Of a DNA stretch of 64,000 nt, positions 41,810-52,178 are shown piece after piece. The notes under the pieces were generated by a model. The model had not been told where the DNA came from. It saw nothing but the letters and a program-made list of their open reading frames with translations, and did no database searches. The position numbers were made by a program, and so were the translations under genes. The stretch's first letter is position 1. Every line of letters starts with the position of its first letter. The stretch is from Pseudoxanthobacter soli DSM 19599. Lineage in GTDB: Bacteria; Pseudomonadota; Alphaproteobacteria; Rhizobiales; Segnochrobactraceae. The stretch lies in NCBI RefSeq assembly GCF_900148505.1, contig NZ_FRXO01000003.1:372001-436000 (forward strand), given 5' to 3'.

Positions 41810-44800
41810 ATGGATCCGCCTGGCATGGGTCCGCCGGACGGGCCCATCCGGCCGGCGATGGCCGCGGCCCCGCGTGACGGAGGAAGCGCCATCCCGCCAT
41901 CCGACAATCCGGCCCCCGCCTTCCTGTCCCGGCCCGCGCGCGTCTTCACCATTCCCCCGGCCCGGCCGTTCGTGGAAACGCTGGCCGATGCCCTGATCGA
42001 TGGCACGCTGGCCGGCCCCGCGACGGACCCGCTGGCGCTCGCGGATGCCACGGTCTACGTCCCGACCCGCCGCGCCGCCCGTGCGCTCGGTCAGGCGCTC
42101 GTCGACCGGCTGGGCGGCGAGGCCGCGATCCTGCCGGCGATCCGTCCCCTGGGCGATGTCGAGGAAGACCTGATCGCGCTCGACGGGCCCGCGGACGGCC
42201 GGCATCCGTCCACGCCGGCCGCGGATGCTCTGGGCCGCCGCCTCGCAATGACGGAACTCGTCCTCGGCTGGTCGCGGGCGCTGTCGGACCGCTCGCGGGC
42301 GTTCTTCCGCGGCGAGACCATCGCCGTGCCGACCTCGGCCGCCGACGCCGCCCGCCTCGCCGACGATCTGCTGCGGCTGATGGATCAGGTCACCACGGAG
42401 GAAGCCTCCTGGGACGGCCTCGCCGATCTCGTGCCGGAAGACCTCGCCGATTACTGGCAGATCACCACCGCCTTCCTGTCGGTCGCGACGCGGGCGTGGC
42501 CCGATATCCTCGCCGAGCGCGGGCTTGCCGATCCCGTCGCCCGCCGCATCGCCCTTCTCAAGGCCGAGGCGGCGCGGCTGGAACGCACGCCGCCGCAGGC
42601 GCCGGTCATCGCCGCCGGCTCGACGGGCTCCGTCCCGGCGACGGCCGCCCTGCTCGCGCTGATCGCCCGCCTGCCGCGCGGCGCCGTGGTGCTGCCGGGC
42701 CTCGACCAGGGCCTCGACGAAACGTCGTGGCGCAGGATCACCGAGGGCGACGGCGCGCCGAGCCACCCGCAATTCGGCCTCGCCCGGCTGATCGACCGCA
42801 TCGGCATCCCGCGCGAGACGGTGGCCGTGCTCGGCGCGTCCGCCGAAGATCTTGCCAAGGAACCGTCCTCGGACGCCGCCCGGCCGTCCGCCATCGCGAT
42901 CCGGGGCCGGCTCGTGTCGGAGGCCTTCCGGCCGGCGGAAACCACCGACGGCTGGGCCGGCGTCACGGACCGGCTCGGCGGTCCTGCGGCGGTCGAGGCC
43001 GCGCTCGACGGCATTTCGCTGATCGAAGCCGCCAACGACCGCGAGGAAGCGCTCGCGGTCGCCATCGCCATGCGCGAGGCGGTGGAGCGTGGCGAGACGG
43101 TCGCCCTCGTCGCGCCGGATCGCGCCATCGCCCGTCGCGTCCAGAGCGAGCTCGCGCGCTGGTCGCTGAAGGTGGACGATTCCGCCGGCATCCCCCTCAG
43201 CCAGACGCCCGCGGGCATTCTCGCCCGTCTCGTCGCCGAGGTCGGCGTGGTGGCCGAAGACCCGCACGCCATTCTGGCGCTTCTGAAGCACCCGCTCACC
43301 GGGCTGGGGCTCGGTCCCGGCGCGGCGCGCGCCGCTGCCGAGCGGCTGGAACTCGCCGTCATGCGCGGCCCCCGGCTCGCGCCCGGCTTCGAACCGGTCA
43401 TCGCGGCCGCGGCGGGAAAGGATGCCGGCGCGGCCGCCATCGCCCGGCGGGCCGCCGAGGCGCTGGAGCCGCTGGCGGCGCTCGCCCGCGAGGGAAGCGC
43501 CACGGCCGCCGCCTTCGCCGCGGCCCACCTTCTGGCGCTGCAGGCCGTCGTCGGTGGCGAGCCGGCGCCGTCGACCGCCGCAGGGGAATCAGCCGCCACA
43601 GATCCCGCCGCCGCCGTTCCTCCGGCGCTTGCCGCCGACCGCGCGTGGCGAACGCTCGTCGCCGCGCTCGAACGCATCGCGGCGGAAGAAGCGGGCGGCC
43701 CGCAACTGCGGTCCGACGAATGGCCCGCGCTGTTCACGGCGCTCGTGGGCGACGCGGCGGTGCGGCCGGCAGGCGCCGGCGACCCCCGCATCCACATCTG
43801 GGGCGCGCTGGAAGCACGCCTGCAGCGGGCCGATCTCGTCATCCTCTCCGGCCTCAATGAAGGCGTCTGGCCGCGCCTCGCCGAAGCCGACCCGTGGCTC
43901 ACCCGCTCGATGCGCACCCGGCTCGGCCTGGAGCCGCCGGAGCGGCGCATCGGCCTGTCGGCCCACGACGTCACCCAGTCGTTCGGCGCCGCCCGCGTCG
44001 TCATCGCCCGCGCCGAGCGGATCGGCACCACGCCCACGGTCGCCTCGCGCTGGCTGCTGCGGCTGAAGGCGGTCGCGGGCGAGGGGCCGTGGCAGACAGC
44101 GCGGGCGCGGGGCGCGCGCTGGCTCGACCTCGCCCGTGCGCTCGACCGGCCTGCCGGTCCGCCCGTTCCGGCGGAGCGTCCGAACCCGGTGCCGCCTCTG
44201 GAAGCGCGGCCGGCGCGCCTCAGCGTCACCGAGATCGAGACGCTGATCCGCGATCCCTACGCGATCTATGCCAGGCGCATCCTGAATCTGAAGCCGCTCG
44301 AACCCGTCGCCGACGATCCCGGCGGCGCCGAGCGCGGCACGATGATCCACGAGGCCGTCGCGGCCTTCTTCGAAACCGCCCCCGACCGGTTCGACGAGGC
44401 CGCGGTTGCGCGTCTGGTGGAGGCCGGCCGGACGGCCTTCCGCGCCATAGAGGCCTATCCGGAAGTCGTCGCGTTGTGGTGGCCGCGCTTCGAGCGGGTG
44501 GCCGCGGCGCTGGTGGCGGAAGAGGCGAAGCGGCCCCGCCCGCTCCGCCGCCACAACGAGCGCAAGGGCGAACTGTCGATCCCGGTCAGCGGGGCCGGGT
44601 TCACTCTCACCGGTCGCGCCGACCGCATCGACGAATTCCCCGGCGGCGCGTTGTCCGTGCTCGACTACAAGACCGGCTACGCCCCGACGGCCAAGCAGGT
44701 CGCCTCGCTGCTCGCGCCCCAGCTGCCGCTTGAGGCGGCGATGGCGAAGCGCGGCGCGTTCGAGGGCGTGGCGGCGGGCGGAAGCGTGGAGGAACTCGCC

Positions 44801-45046
44801 TATGTCGGCCTCCGCGGCGGCACGCCGCCGGTGACCGTGACACCGGTCGCGCCGAAGGAAGGCACCATCGACGAACTCGCCGGGCGGGCGTTCGAGCGGC
44901 TCGTGGCGCTTCTCGGCCGCTACCGCTCCCCCGGCAGCGGCTATCCCTCGCGCACCGCCATCGCGTTCGAGCGCGAGTTCGCCGGTGATTACGATCACCT
45001 CGCCAGGGTGCGCGAGTGGTCGCTCGGCGGAGGAGAGGATTCATGA
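41810..45046 (+). CDS. addB: Double-strand break repair protein AddB (alphaproteobacterial type)
   Basis: Second nuclease/helicase-like subunit of the AddAB complex that resects DNA ends for RecA. The inactivated UvrD-like core spans the first about 800 residues (e.g. ATVYVPTRRAARALGQ, LSGLNEGVWPRLAEADPWL). The C-terminal RecB-like nuclease is intact with ERGTMIHEAV and VLDYKTGYAPTAKQV (about residue 950). Length is 1078 residues. I could find no cysteine in the entire sequence, so the [4Fe-4S] cluster of Bacillus AddB is absent, as is usual in this subfamily. Its stop overlaps the addA ATG. The first 20 residues are Pro/Gly-rich and a later start is possible. Confidence 0.93.
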   Translation: MDPPGMGPPDGPIRPAMAAAPRDGGSAIPPSDNPAPAFLSRPARVFTIPPARPFVETLADALIDGTLAGPATDPLALADATVYVPTRRAARALGQALVDRLGGEAAILPAIRPLGDVEEDLIALDGPADGRHPSTPAADALGRRLAMTELVLGWSRALSDRSRAFFRGETIAVPTSAADAARLADDLLRLMDQVTTEEASWDGLADLVPEDLADYWQITTAFLSVATRAWPDILAERGLADPVARRIALLKAEAARLERTPPQAPVIAAGSTGSVPATAALLALIARLPRGAVVLPGLDQGLDETSWRRITEGDGAPSHPQFGLARLIDRIGIPRETVAVLGASAEDLAKEPSSDAARPSAIAIRGRLVSEAFRPAETTDGWAGVTDRLGGPAAVEAALDGISLIEAANDREEALAVAIAMREAVERGETVALVAPDRAIARRVQSELARWSLKVDDSAGIPLSQTPAGILARLVAEVGVVAEDPHAILALLKHPLTGLGLGPGAARAAAERLELAVMRGPRLAPGFEPVIAAAAGKDAGAAAIARRAAEALEPLAALAREGSATAAAFAAAHLLALQAVVGGEPAPSTAAGESAATDPAAAVPPALAADRAWRTLVAALERIAAEEAGGPQLRSDEWPALFTALVGDAAVRPAGAGDPRIHIWGALEARLQRADLVILSGLNEGVWPRLAEADPWLTRSMRTRLGLEPPERRIGLSAHDVTQSFGAARVVIARAERIGTTPTVASRWLLRLKAVAGEGPWQTARARGARWLDLARALDRPAGPPVPAERPNPVPPLEARPARLSVTEIETLIRDPYAIYARRILNLKPLEPVADDPGGAERGTMIHEAVAAFFETAPDRFDEAAVARLVEAGRTAFRAIEAYPEVVALWWPRFERVAAALVAEEAKRPRPLRRHNERKGELSIPVSGAGFTLTGRADRIDEFPGGALSVLDYKTGYAPTAKQVASLLAPQLPLEAAMAKRGAFEGVAAGGSVEELAYVGLRGGTPPVTVTPVAPKEGTIDELAGRAFERLVALLGRYRSPGSGYPSRTAIAFEREFAGDYDHLARVREWSLGGGEDS

Positions 45047-48000
45047 GCGCGCCCGCCTCGCCCTCCCCGGCACCGGATATTCCGCCCCACACCCGCGCGG
45101 CGCAGGCCAATGCCACCGATCCCCTGGCCTCCGCCTGGGTGTCGGCCAATGCCGGCTCGGGCAAGACCTACGTCCTGGTCGGCCGCGTGGTGCGCCTGCT
45201 GCTGGCCGGCACCGACCCCGGGCGCATCCTCTGCCTCACCTACACCACCGCCGCCGCCGCCAACATGGCGCAGCGCGTGTTCGACCAGCTGGCGAAGTTC
45301 GCGGTGCTCGGCGACGCGGACCTCGCCCTCGCGCTGGAGAAGATCGAGGGCCGGGTACCGGACGCCAACGGGCTCGCCAGCGCGCGCCGGCTGTTCGCCC
45401 GCGCGCTGGAGACGCCGGGCGGCCTGAAGATCCAGACCATCCACGCCTTCTGCGCCTCGCTGCTGGCCCAGTTTCCGCTGGAGGCCAACGTCGCCGGCCG
45501 CTTCACCGTGATCGACGACCAGATGGCGGCCGAACTGGTGGAAGCCGGCCTCGCGGTCGTGCTGCGCCGGGTTGCCGCCGAGCCGGAAGGCGACCTCGGC
45601 CGGATGCTGAATCTCCTCGTCGGCCGCCTCACCGACGGCAGCCTGCGCGAGATGGTGGGCGAACTCGTCGCCCGCCGCGAGATCCTGCGGGCGTGGCTCA
45701 GGGAGAGCGGCGGCGTCGAAGGCGCGGTCGGAGCGCTGGCGCCGGCGCTGGGGCTTCGGCCGGGCGACAGCCTCGACAGCCTCGTCCGGGCGTTCTGCGA
45801 CGGCTGCGCGATCCCCTTCGAGGCGCTGACCCGCCTCGGCGAGGCGCTCGCCTCCGGTGGCAAGCGCGCAGGCGACCGGCTCGCCGACCTCACGCTCTAT
45901 CGCGATCCGGCGGTGGAGGCCGGCGCGCGGCAGACGGCATGGATGCGGATGCTGTTCGATTCCAAGGGCCTGCCCCGCGGCTTCGAGGCGGCCCTGACGA
46001 AGCCGGTCGCCGCGAAGGTCGCCGATCTCGCTCCGGCCTTCGAGGCCGAACAGGCCCGCGTCACCGACCTTCTGGACCGGCTCACCGCCGCGCGGGCGAT
46101 GGAGTCCACCCGCGCGCTGGTGACGCTGGCGGATGCCGTGCTCGACCATGTCGAGGGCGAGAAGCGCCGCCGCGGCCTGATCGACTATTCCGACCAGGTG
46201 GCGCGGGCGGCGGACCTTCTGACCCGCACGGATGCCGCCGCCTGGGTGCGCTACAAGCTCGACCGCGGCGTCGAGCACATCCTCGTCGACGAGGCGCAGG
46301 ATACCAGCCCGCTGCAATGGCGCGTGGTGCGCAGCCTCGCCGAGGAATTCTTCGCCGGCGAAAGCGCGTTCGGCGGCCGTCGCACCATGTTCGCGGTCGG
46401 CGACGAGAAGCAGTCGATCTACGGCTTCCAGGGCGCGGCGCCCGAGGAATTCGCGCGGATGCGGCGCGATTTCCGTGCCCGTTCGGAAGGCGCGGCGCTG
46501 CCCTTCCACAATGTCGAGCTGCACCTCTCCTTCCGCTCGACGCCCGACGTGCTCGCCGCCGTCGATGCCGTGTTCGCCGACCCCGCAGCCCATGCCGGCC
46601 TGACCTCGCCGTCCCTGCCCCCCGTCCACGAGGCGATCCGCCGGGCGGAACCGGGCCTTGTCGAGATCTGGCCGCCGGTGGCGCCAGCGGAGCGGGAGGC
46701 GGACGACGACTGGCTCGCGGCGCTCGACCGGCTCTCCCCGGCGAGCCCCCAGGCCATCGTCGCCGAGCGCATCGCCGATACAATCGCCCGCTGGATGGAA
46801 CGCGGCGAACGGCTTTCGAACGGCCGGCGGATCGCACCGGGCGACATCCTCGTGCTCGTGCGCAAGCGCGGGCCGTTCGTGGAGGCGGTGAGCCGCGCCC
46901 TGAAGCGCCGCGGCGTGCCGGTCGCCGGCGCCGACCAGATCGTGCTCTCCGACCATATCGCGGTGATGGATCTCGTCGCCCTCGGCCGGGTGCTGCTGCT
47001 GCCGGCCGACGATCTCAACCTCGCCGCGGTGCTGAAGGGTCCACTGTTCGGCGTCGACGAAACCACCCTGTTCGAACTGGCCCATGGCCGGACCGGCACG
47101 CTGTGGGCCGCGCTCGCGGCGCGCGCCGCGAATGATGCCGCGGCCGCCGCGATCCTGGAACGGCTCGAAGGCTGGCGCGCCCGGCTCGACCGGATACGGC
47201 CGTTCGAACTCTATGCCGGCGTGCTCGGCCGGGACGGCGGCCGGGCTGCGTTCCTCGCCCGCCTCGGTCCGGAGGCGGACGACGTGCTCGACGCCTTCCT
47301 GTCCGCCGCGCTGTCTCACGAGTCCACGGAACCGCCGACGCTGGAGGGCTTCCTCGCCTGGTTCACCGCGCGGCCCTTCCGGGTGCGGCGCGAGACCGAG
47401 ACCAACCCGCGCGAGGTCCGGGTGATGACGGTGCACGGTTCCAAGGGGCTGGAAGCGCCCGTCGTGTTCCTGGTCGATGGTGGCGGCCCGCCGGTTCACG
47501 CCCAGCACGATCCGAAGATCGTCGCCGTTCCGCTGGCGCCCCCTGAGGCCGAGGCCGCGCCCGGTCTCGTCTGGGCGCCGTCGAAGGCGCTGCGGCCCGC
47601 GGCGGTCGAACGGCGCATCGTCGAGGAGCGGGAGCGCGCGGCAGCCGAATATCGCCGCCTGCTCTATGTCGCGATGACCCGCGCGGCCGACCGGCTCTAT
47701 GTCTGCGGCTGGTCGCCGAAGAACGGCCCGGCCGAGCAGTCGTGGACGGCGATGGTCGCGCGCGGGCTGGCACCCGCCGCCGTGGCCGCCACCGATCACG
47801 CCGGACGCCAGGTGCTGCGCTGGCGCAAGCCAGATGGCGCGGATGAAGACGGGTGGATGCGAGGCGAAGGAAATGCCGGTCCGGGACAGGCCGGTCCGGA
47901 GCCGATCACCGGGCGGCGTGAACATGGTCCAGTGGACGCGATCCCGCCGGCAGAAGACGTCGCAGCCGACGGCGCCACCCCTGCACCGGCCGCGCTGCCG

Positions 48001-48690
48001 CCATGGCTTCTCGCCGCCCCCCCGCCTGTTCCGCCGGCGCCGCGCGCCGTGACACCGTCATCGGCCCTTTCGCTCGCCGATGCCGAGGACGGCGAGGACA
48101 CGCCCTTCCCCACGGTCGCGGTGCCCGGCGCCGGTGAGACCGCGGCGCTCGCCCGGGGCCGTCTGATCCACCGCGCGATGGAGCTGATCGCAGCCGGTGG
48201 CATCTCCGGCGGGGACGCCATGCGCGCGGCGATCGACCGGCTCGCGGAAGCGGACCCGGCGCTTGCCGGCGACGCCCCGGAGGCCGTCGAACACCGCCGT
48301 CGCATCGCCGACGAGATCCTGGCCGTGACGGCGGACCCGGCGTTCGCCCCGCTGTTCTCCGCCGCCGGGCGCTCGGAAGTGACGCTCGCCGGCCGCCTCA
48401 CCGCCCGGTCCGGCGAGCCGATCGAGGTGTCGGCGCGCATCGACCGGCTGGTGGTGGAGGACGGCCGCGTCGTCGTCGTCGACTTCAAGACCGACCGGCG
48501 CGTGCCGGACGGCGCGTCGGACGTGCCGGAAACGCACCTCGCCCAGGTCGCGCTCTATCGCGCGCTGGTGCGCCGGCTGTTTCCCGGCCGGGCGGTCGAG
48601 GCCGCGCTGCTCTATACCGCCGGCCCGCGCCTGATCGTGCTGCCGCCGGGTGCCATCGACGCCGCCGCCGCCCGCCTCATCCGCGACTGA
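45043..48690 (+). CDS. addA: Double-strand break repair helicase AddA
   Basis: UvrD-family helicase with a C-terminal RecB-like nuclease, the motor subunit of AddAB. Walker A is SANAGSGKTYVLVGRVV near residue 37, motif Ia follows in LCLTYTTAAAANMAQRV, motif II is ILVDEAQDTSPLQW (about 414), motif III AVGDEKQSIYGFQGA, motif V VMTVHGSKGLEAPVV, motif VI YVAMTRAADRLYVCG. The nuclease signature is VVVVDFKTDRR (about 1146). Length 1215 residues. ATG at 45043 overlaps addB (ATGA) and has AGGAGAGG upstream. It ends the divL-addA run; trxA, which often follows in relatives, is not here. Confidence 0.95.
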   Translation: MSAPASPSPAPDIPPHTRAAQANATDPLASAWVSANAGSGKTYVLVGRVVRLLLAGTDPGRILCLTYTTAAAANMAQRVFDQLAKFAVLGDADLALALEKIEGRVPDANGLASARRLFARALETPGGLKIQTIHAFCASLLAQFPLEANVAGRFTVIDDQMAAELVEAGLAVVLRRVAAEPEGDLGRMLNLLVGRLTDGSLREMVGELVARREILRAWLRESGGVEGAVGALAPALGLRPGDSLDSLVRAFCDGCAIPFEALTRLGEALASGGKRAGDRLADLTLYRDPAVEAGARQTAWMRMLFDSKGLPRGFEAALTKPVAAKVADLAPAFEAEQARVTDLLDRLTAARAMESTRALVTLADAVLDHVEGEKRRRGLIDYSDQVARAADLLTRTDAAAWVRYKLDRGVEHILVDEAQDTSPLQWRVVRSLAEEFFAGESAFGGRRTMFAVGDEKQSIYGFQGAAPEEFARMRRDFRARSEGAALPFHNVELHLSFRSTPDVLAAVDAVFADPAAHAGLTSPSLPPVHEAIRRAEPGLVEIWPPVAPAEREADDDWLAALDRLSPASPQAIVAERIADTIARWMERGERLSNGRRIAPGDILVLVRKRGPFVEAVSRALKRRGVPVAGADQIVLSDHIAVMDLVALGRVLLLPADDLNLAAVLKGPLFGVDETTLFELAHGRTGTLWAALAARAANDAAAAAILERLEGWRARLDRIRPFELYAGVLGRDGGRAAFLARLGPEADDVLDAFLSAALSHESTEPPTLEGFLAWFTARPFRVRRETETNPREVRVMTVHGSKGLEAPVVFLVDGGGPPVHAQHDPKIVAVPLAPPEAEAAPGLVWAPSKALRPAAVERRIVEERERAAAEYRRLLYVAMTRAADRLYVCGWSPKNGPAEQSWTAMVARGLAPAAVAATDHAGRQVLRWRKPDGADEDGWMRGEGNAGPGQAGPEPITGRREHGPVDAIPPAEDVAADGATPAPAALPPWLLAAPPPVPPAPRAVTPSSALSLADAEDGEDTPFPTVAVPGAGETAALARGRLIHRAMELIAAGGISGGDAMRAAIDRLAEADPALAGDAPEAVEHRRRIADEILAVTADPAFAPLFSAAGRSEVTLAGRLTARSGEPIEVSARIDRLVVEDGRVVVVDFKTDRRVPDGASDVPETHLAQVALYRALVRRLFPGRAVEAALLYTAGPRLIVLPPGAIDAAAARLIRD

Positions 48691-48747
48691 CCTCCGGCCG
48701 GCCCGCCGTCGCGGCCCGGCCGGTACGGAACGCCTGTCGCCGGAGCA

Positions 48748-48780
48748 AGAAAAAGCCCGGCATCCGTCTGGATGCCGGGC
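48748..48780 (-). terminator. Terminator behind the first chemoreceptor gene
   Basis: GCCCGGCATCC and GGATGCCGGGC form an 11-bp stem around a four-base loop (48755-48780), followed on the minus strand by TTTTTCTT. It also faces the end of addA. The stem sequence is identical to that of the terminator at 51035-51064. Confidence 0.9.
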
Positions 48781-48832
48781 GATAAGGCCGTTTGCGGTCC
48801 GCCGGGCGCAGGGCCCGGCCCGCGGCTCCGGT

Positions 48833-49883
48833 TCAGGCGGCGCGCACCGTCGTCAGGAAGTTCTCCACCTCCAGCCGGAGATTCGAGGCCTGACGGTTCA
48901 GCTTGCCCGCCGACGACAGCACCTGCACCGAGGCCGACGACGACGCCTGCGCCGCCTGCGTCACGCCGGTGATGTTGCGCGTCACCTCCTGCGTTCCCTG
49001 CGCGGCCTGCTGAACGTTGCGCGCGATTTCCGCCGTCGTCGCGTTCTGCTGCTCCACCGCGGCCCCGATCGCCGCCGCCACCTGGTTGATCTCCGAGATC
49101 GTCCGGCCAACGCTCGTGATCGCCGTCACCGCCTCGCCGGTCGAACCCTGGATGCCGCTGATCTGCCCGGAAATCTGCGACGTCGCCTTCGACGTCTGTT
49201 CCGCCAGGCTCTTCACCTCCTGCGCGACCACCGCGAACCCGCGGCCCGCTTCGCCCGCACGCGCGGATTCGATCGTCGCGTTCAGCGCCAGCAGGTTCGT
49301 CTGCGCCGCGATGTCGCCGATCATCCCGACGATCGCCCCCACCTGCTCCGCCGCCGATTTCAGCCCGCCCATCCGCGAGTTCGTGCTGTCCGCCTCCGAA
49401 ACCGCCTGCGCCGTCACCGAGGTCGAATACGAGACCTGGTTGCCGATCTCCGCCGACGACGAGGCAAGTTCCTCCACCGCCGCCGCCACCGTCTGCACGT
49501 TGGTCGCCGCCTGCTCGGCCGCCGCCGCGACCGCCGCCGCCTGCGCGGTCGTCTCCTCCGCCGTCGCCGTCAGGGTCTGCGCCGCGGCTTCCAGTTCCGC
49601 CGCAGCCGACGACACCATCTCCACGATCTCGCCCACCGCGCCCTCGAACCGGTTCGCAAGCTCGTGCATGTCCCGCTTGCGCTGTTCGGCCATCTCCGCC
49701 TCGAGCCGCGCCTGCTCCTCGCGCATCCGCTCCGTCTCCGCCAGATCGTCGCGGAAGATCGCCAGCACGTGCGCCTGTTCGCCCAGCTCGTCCGACCGCT
49801 TCTCATAAGGAATCGGCGTCGCGAGATCGCCCTTCGCGATCTTCTCCATCGCCTTGGTGATCAGCGCGATCGGACGCGCGATC
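48833..49883. repeat. Near-identical 1.05-kb segment, copy A
   Basis: The HAMP-to-stop part of the first chemoreceptor gene, repeated in direct orientation at 51128-52178. The few differences are scattered and mostly synonymous. Homology continues, with more changes, through the 3' flank into matching terminators. Confidence 0.92.
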
Positions 49884-50842
49884 CAGAACGCCGCATACAG
49901 CGCGGACCCCAGCAGAACCAGGATAAGGCCGCCGGTCAGCGCCAGCAGTAGCGAGGTCGAGCGCGCAATGGCCGCATCCGCCGCCTTTGTGGCGGTGACC
50001 GACCGCTCCCTGGCGACGGAGACGGCAGCCTCGGCGAGGCCGAGCGCCGCGGCGGCGGCCGGCTCGGCCTGCTCGCGCGCGATCTTGGTCTTGGCGTCCT
50101 GATGCACGATCAGCTCGCGCAGCACCTTGTCGTAGTCGTCGAAGATCTTCTCGAACTCGGTGATGCGGTCGGCGGCCTTCGTGGCGGAGACCGCACTGCG
50201 CACGTTCGACAGCGTGACGCGATTGCCCTTGACCGCGAAATCAACGCTGGCGAGCGATCCCTTGTCGCCGGTCGCCACGAAGCGCCACACCGCGCCGCTC
50301 GACCCGCGGAAATAGCCGTCGACGGTGCGAATGGCGCCGACGGCGGCCTCACCGCCGGTGGCGAGATCCGGCTTGGCACTGCGGTAGAGCTTGTCCCAGG
50401 CCGCCGACAGGTCGCTGAGCTCCTTCAGTTTGACGACCGCCGCCATGTGTTCGGTCGCGATCTCCTCCGCCGCCGTGCCGTAGCGCGTGATGTCGTCGGA
50501 GAGATCCCGCAGGCGCTTGGCGTTCTCCGGCAGCTGCGTGAGCTTCACCGCCCTCGACAGGTCGATCTTCGCCGCGCCGACATCGATCGGAATCGTGCCG
50601 GACAGGTCGTTGATGTCGGAAAGCTTGTAGGACAAGAGCATGTCCTTGGTGTTGGATTCGAGCTTGCGCACTGCCGTGGTCGCCCGCAGGGCGAGCGTCA
50701 GGATCTCGCTTTGCGCCCGCGCCGCCTCGCTCGCCGCCTCCACGTCCTGCCCCGCCTTGATCTGAGCGGCGATCAGGCCGCCGGCGAGCAGCACCCCGAC
50801 GGCCGCGCTCAGCCCGAGTTTAACGCCGATATTGAAGCGCAT
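48833..50842 (-). CDS. Methyl-accepting chemotaxis protein, tandem copy 1
   Basis: Transmembrane chemoreceptor of 669 residues. Membrane segments lie at about 8-28 and 300-322. The periplasmic part between them is helical, with [15 protein letters not shown] and [13 protein letters not shown]-like stretches (here [15 protein letters not shown]), resembling helical-bundle sensor domains; its ligand is unknown. HAMP ([20 protein letters not shown]) follows, then the signalling hairpin with tip [20 protein letters not shown]. No CheR-binding pentapeptide at the C-terminus. From HAMP to the end it differs from the neighbour receptor by only four residues. Start at 50842 is supported by GGAGGGGGCT upstream. 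No che genes are in the window. Confidence 0.93.
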   Translation of the reverse strand: MRFNIGVKLGLSAAVGVLLAGGLIAAQIKAGQDVEAASEAARAQSEILTLALRATTAVRKLESNTKDMLLSYKLSDINDLSGTIPIDVGAAKIDLSRAVKLTQLPENAKRLRDLSDDITRYGTAAEEIATEHMAAVVKLKELSDLSAAWDKLYRSAKPDLATGGEAAVGAIRTVDGYFRGSSGAVWRFVATGDKGSLASVDFAVKGNRVTLSNVRSAVSATKAADRITEFEKIFDDYDKVLRELIVHQDAKTKIAREQAEPAAAAALGLAEAAVSVARERSVTATKAADAAIARSTSLLLALTGGLILVLLGSALYAAFWIARPIALITKAMEKIAKGDLATPIPYEKRSDELGEQAHVLAIFRDDLAETERMREEQARLEAEMAEQRKRDMHELANRFEGAVGEIVEMVSSAAAELEAAAQTLTATAEETTAQAAAVAAAAEQAATNVQTVAAAVEELASSSAEIGNQVSYSTSVTAQAVSEADSTNSRMGGLKSAAEQVGAIVGMIGDIAAQTNLLALNATIESARAGEAGRGFAVVAQEVKSLAEQTSKATSQISGQISGIQGSTGEAVTAITSVGRTISEINQVAAAIGAAVEQQNATTAEIARNVQQAAQGTQEVTRNITGVTQAAQASSSASVQVLSSAGKLNRQASNLRLEVENFLTTVRAA

Positions 50843-51034
50843 CGTAGCCAGCCCCCTCCCCTTAATGGGATTTGCGCGTTTCTTCCCATTGTCGGGATAG
50901 GAGATGAGGCTTGCACGAAGATTGCGTGCCTTTCGTACTGCAACGCAATATTCGTACAGAGCACATGCAAAACAGGCGGCATGGCGGCGTGAGGGCACCG
51001 ACGCCGAGGGGGCGGATCGGCAGGGCCCAAACAG

Positions 51035-51064
51035 AAAAGCCCGGCATCCTGCGGGATGCCGGGC
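51035..51064 (-). terminator. Terminator behind the second chemoreceptor gene
   Basis: GCCCGGCATCC (51039-51049) pairs with GGATGCCGGGC (51054-51064) around TGCG; TTTTCTG follows on the minus strand. Same stem as the terminator at 48755-48780. Confidence 0.88.
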
Positions 51065-51127
51065 TCGATGCCGGGACGGCGCGGTCCGGTCCGCCGGGCG
51101 AGCACGCCCACCCGGCTCGGCTCCGGT

Positions 51128-52178
51128 TCAGGCGGCGCGCACCGTCGTCAGGAAGTTCTCCACCTCCAGCCGGAGATTCGAGGCCTGACGGTTCAGCTTG
51201 CCCGCCGACGACAGCACCTGCACCGAGGCCGACGACGACGCCTGCGCCGCGTGCGTCACGCCGGTGATGTTGCGCGTCACCTCCTGCGTTCCCTGCGCCG
51301 CCTGCTGAACGTTGCGCGCGATCTCCGCCGTCGTCGCGTTCTGCTGCTCCACCGCGGCCCCGATCGCCGCCGCCACCTGGTTGATCTCCGAGATCGTCCG
51401 GCCGACGCTCGTGATCGCCGTCACCGCATCGCCCGTCGAACCCTGGATGCCGCTGATCTGCCCCGAAATCTGCGACGTCGCCTTCGACGTCTGCTCCGCC
51501 AGGCTCTTCACCTCCTGCGCCACCACCGCGAACCCGCGGCCCGCTTCGCCCGCACGCGCGGATTCGATCGTCGCGTTCAGCGCCAGCAGGTTCGTCTGCG
51601 CCGCGATATCGCCGATCATCCCGACGATGGCGCCAACCTGCTCCGCAGCCGATTTCAGCCCGCCCATCCGCGAGTTCGTGCTGTCCGCCTCCGAAACCGC
51701 CTGCGCCGTCACCGACGTAGAATACGAGACCTGGTTGCCGATCTCCGCCGACGACGAGGCAAGCTCCTCAACCGCCGCCGCCACCGTCTGCACATTGGTC
51801 GCCGCCTGCTCCGCCGCCGCCGCCACCGCCGCCGCCTGCGCGGTCGTCTCCTCCGCCGTCGCCGTCAGCGTCTGCGCCGCCGCTTCCAGTTCCGCCGCAG
51901 CCGACGACACCATCTCCACGATCTCGCCCACCGCGCCCTCGAACCGGTTCGCAAGCTCGTGCATGTCCCGCTTGCGCTGTTCGGCCATCTCCGCCTCGAG
52001 CCGGGCCTGCTCCTCGCGCATCCGCTCCGTCTCCGCCAGATCGTCGCGGAAAATCGCCAGAACGTGCGCCTGTTCGCCCAGCTCGTCCGACCGCTTCTCA
52101 TAAGGAATCGGCGTCTCGAGATCGCCCTTCGCGATCTTCTCCATCGCCTTGGTGACCAGCGCGATCGGACGCGCGACA
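51128..52178. repeat. Near-identical 1.05-kb segment, copy B
   Basis: Direct repeat of 48833-49883, 2295 bases apart, covering HAMP to stop of the second chemoreceptor gene. Similarity ends abruptly around the second membrane segment. Confidence 0.92.

Noticed and set aside
48748-51064. The two identical terminator stems as an uptake-signal or REP pair
   Set aside because: Each is followed by a T-run behind a receptor gene and the match is explained by the duplication of the chemoreceptor genes.
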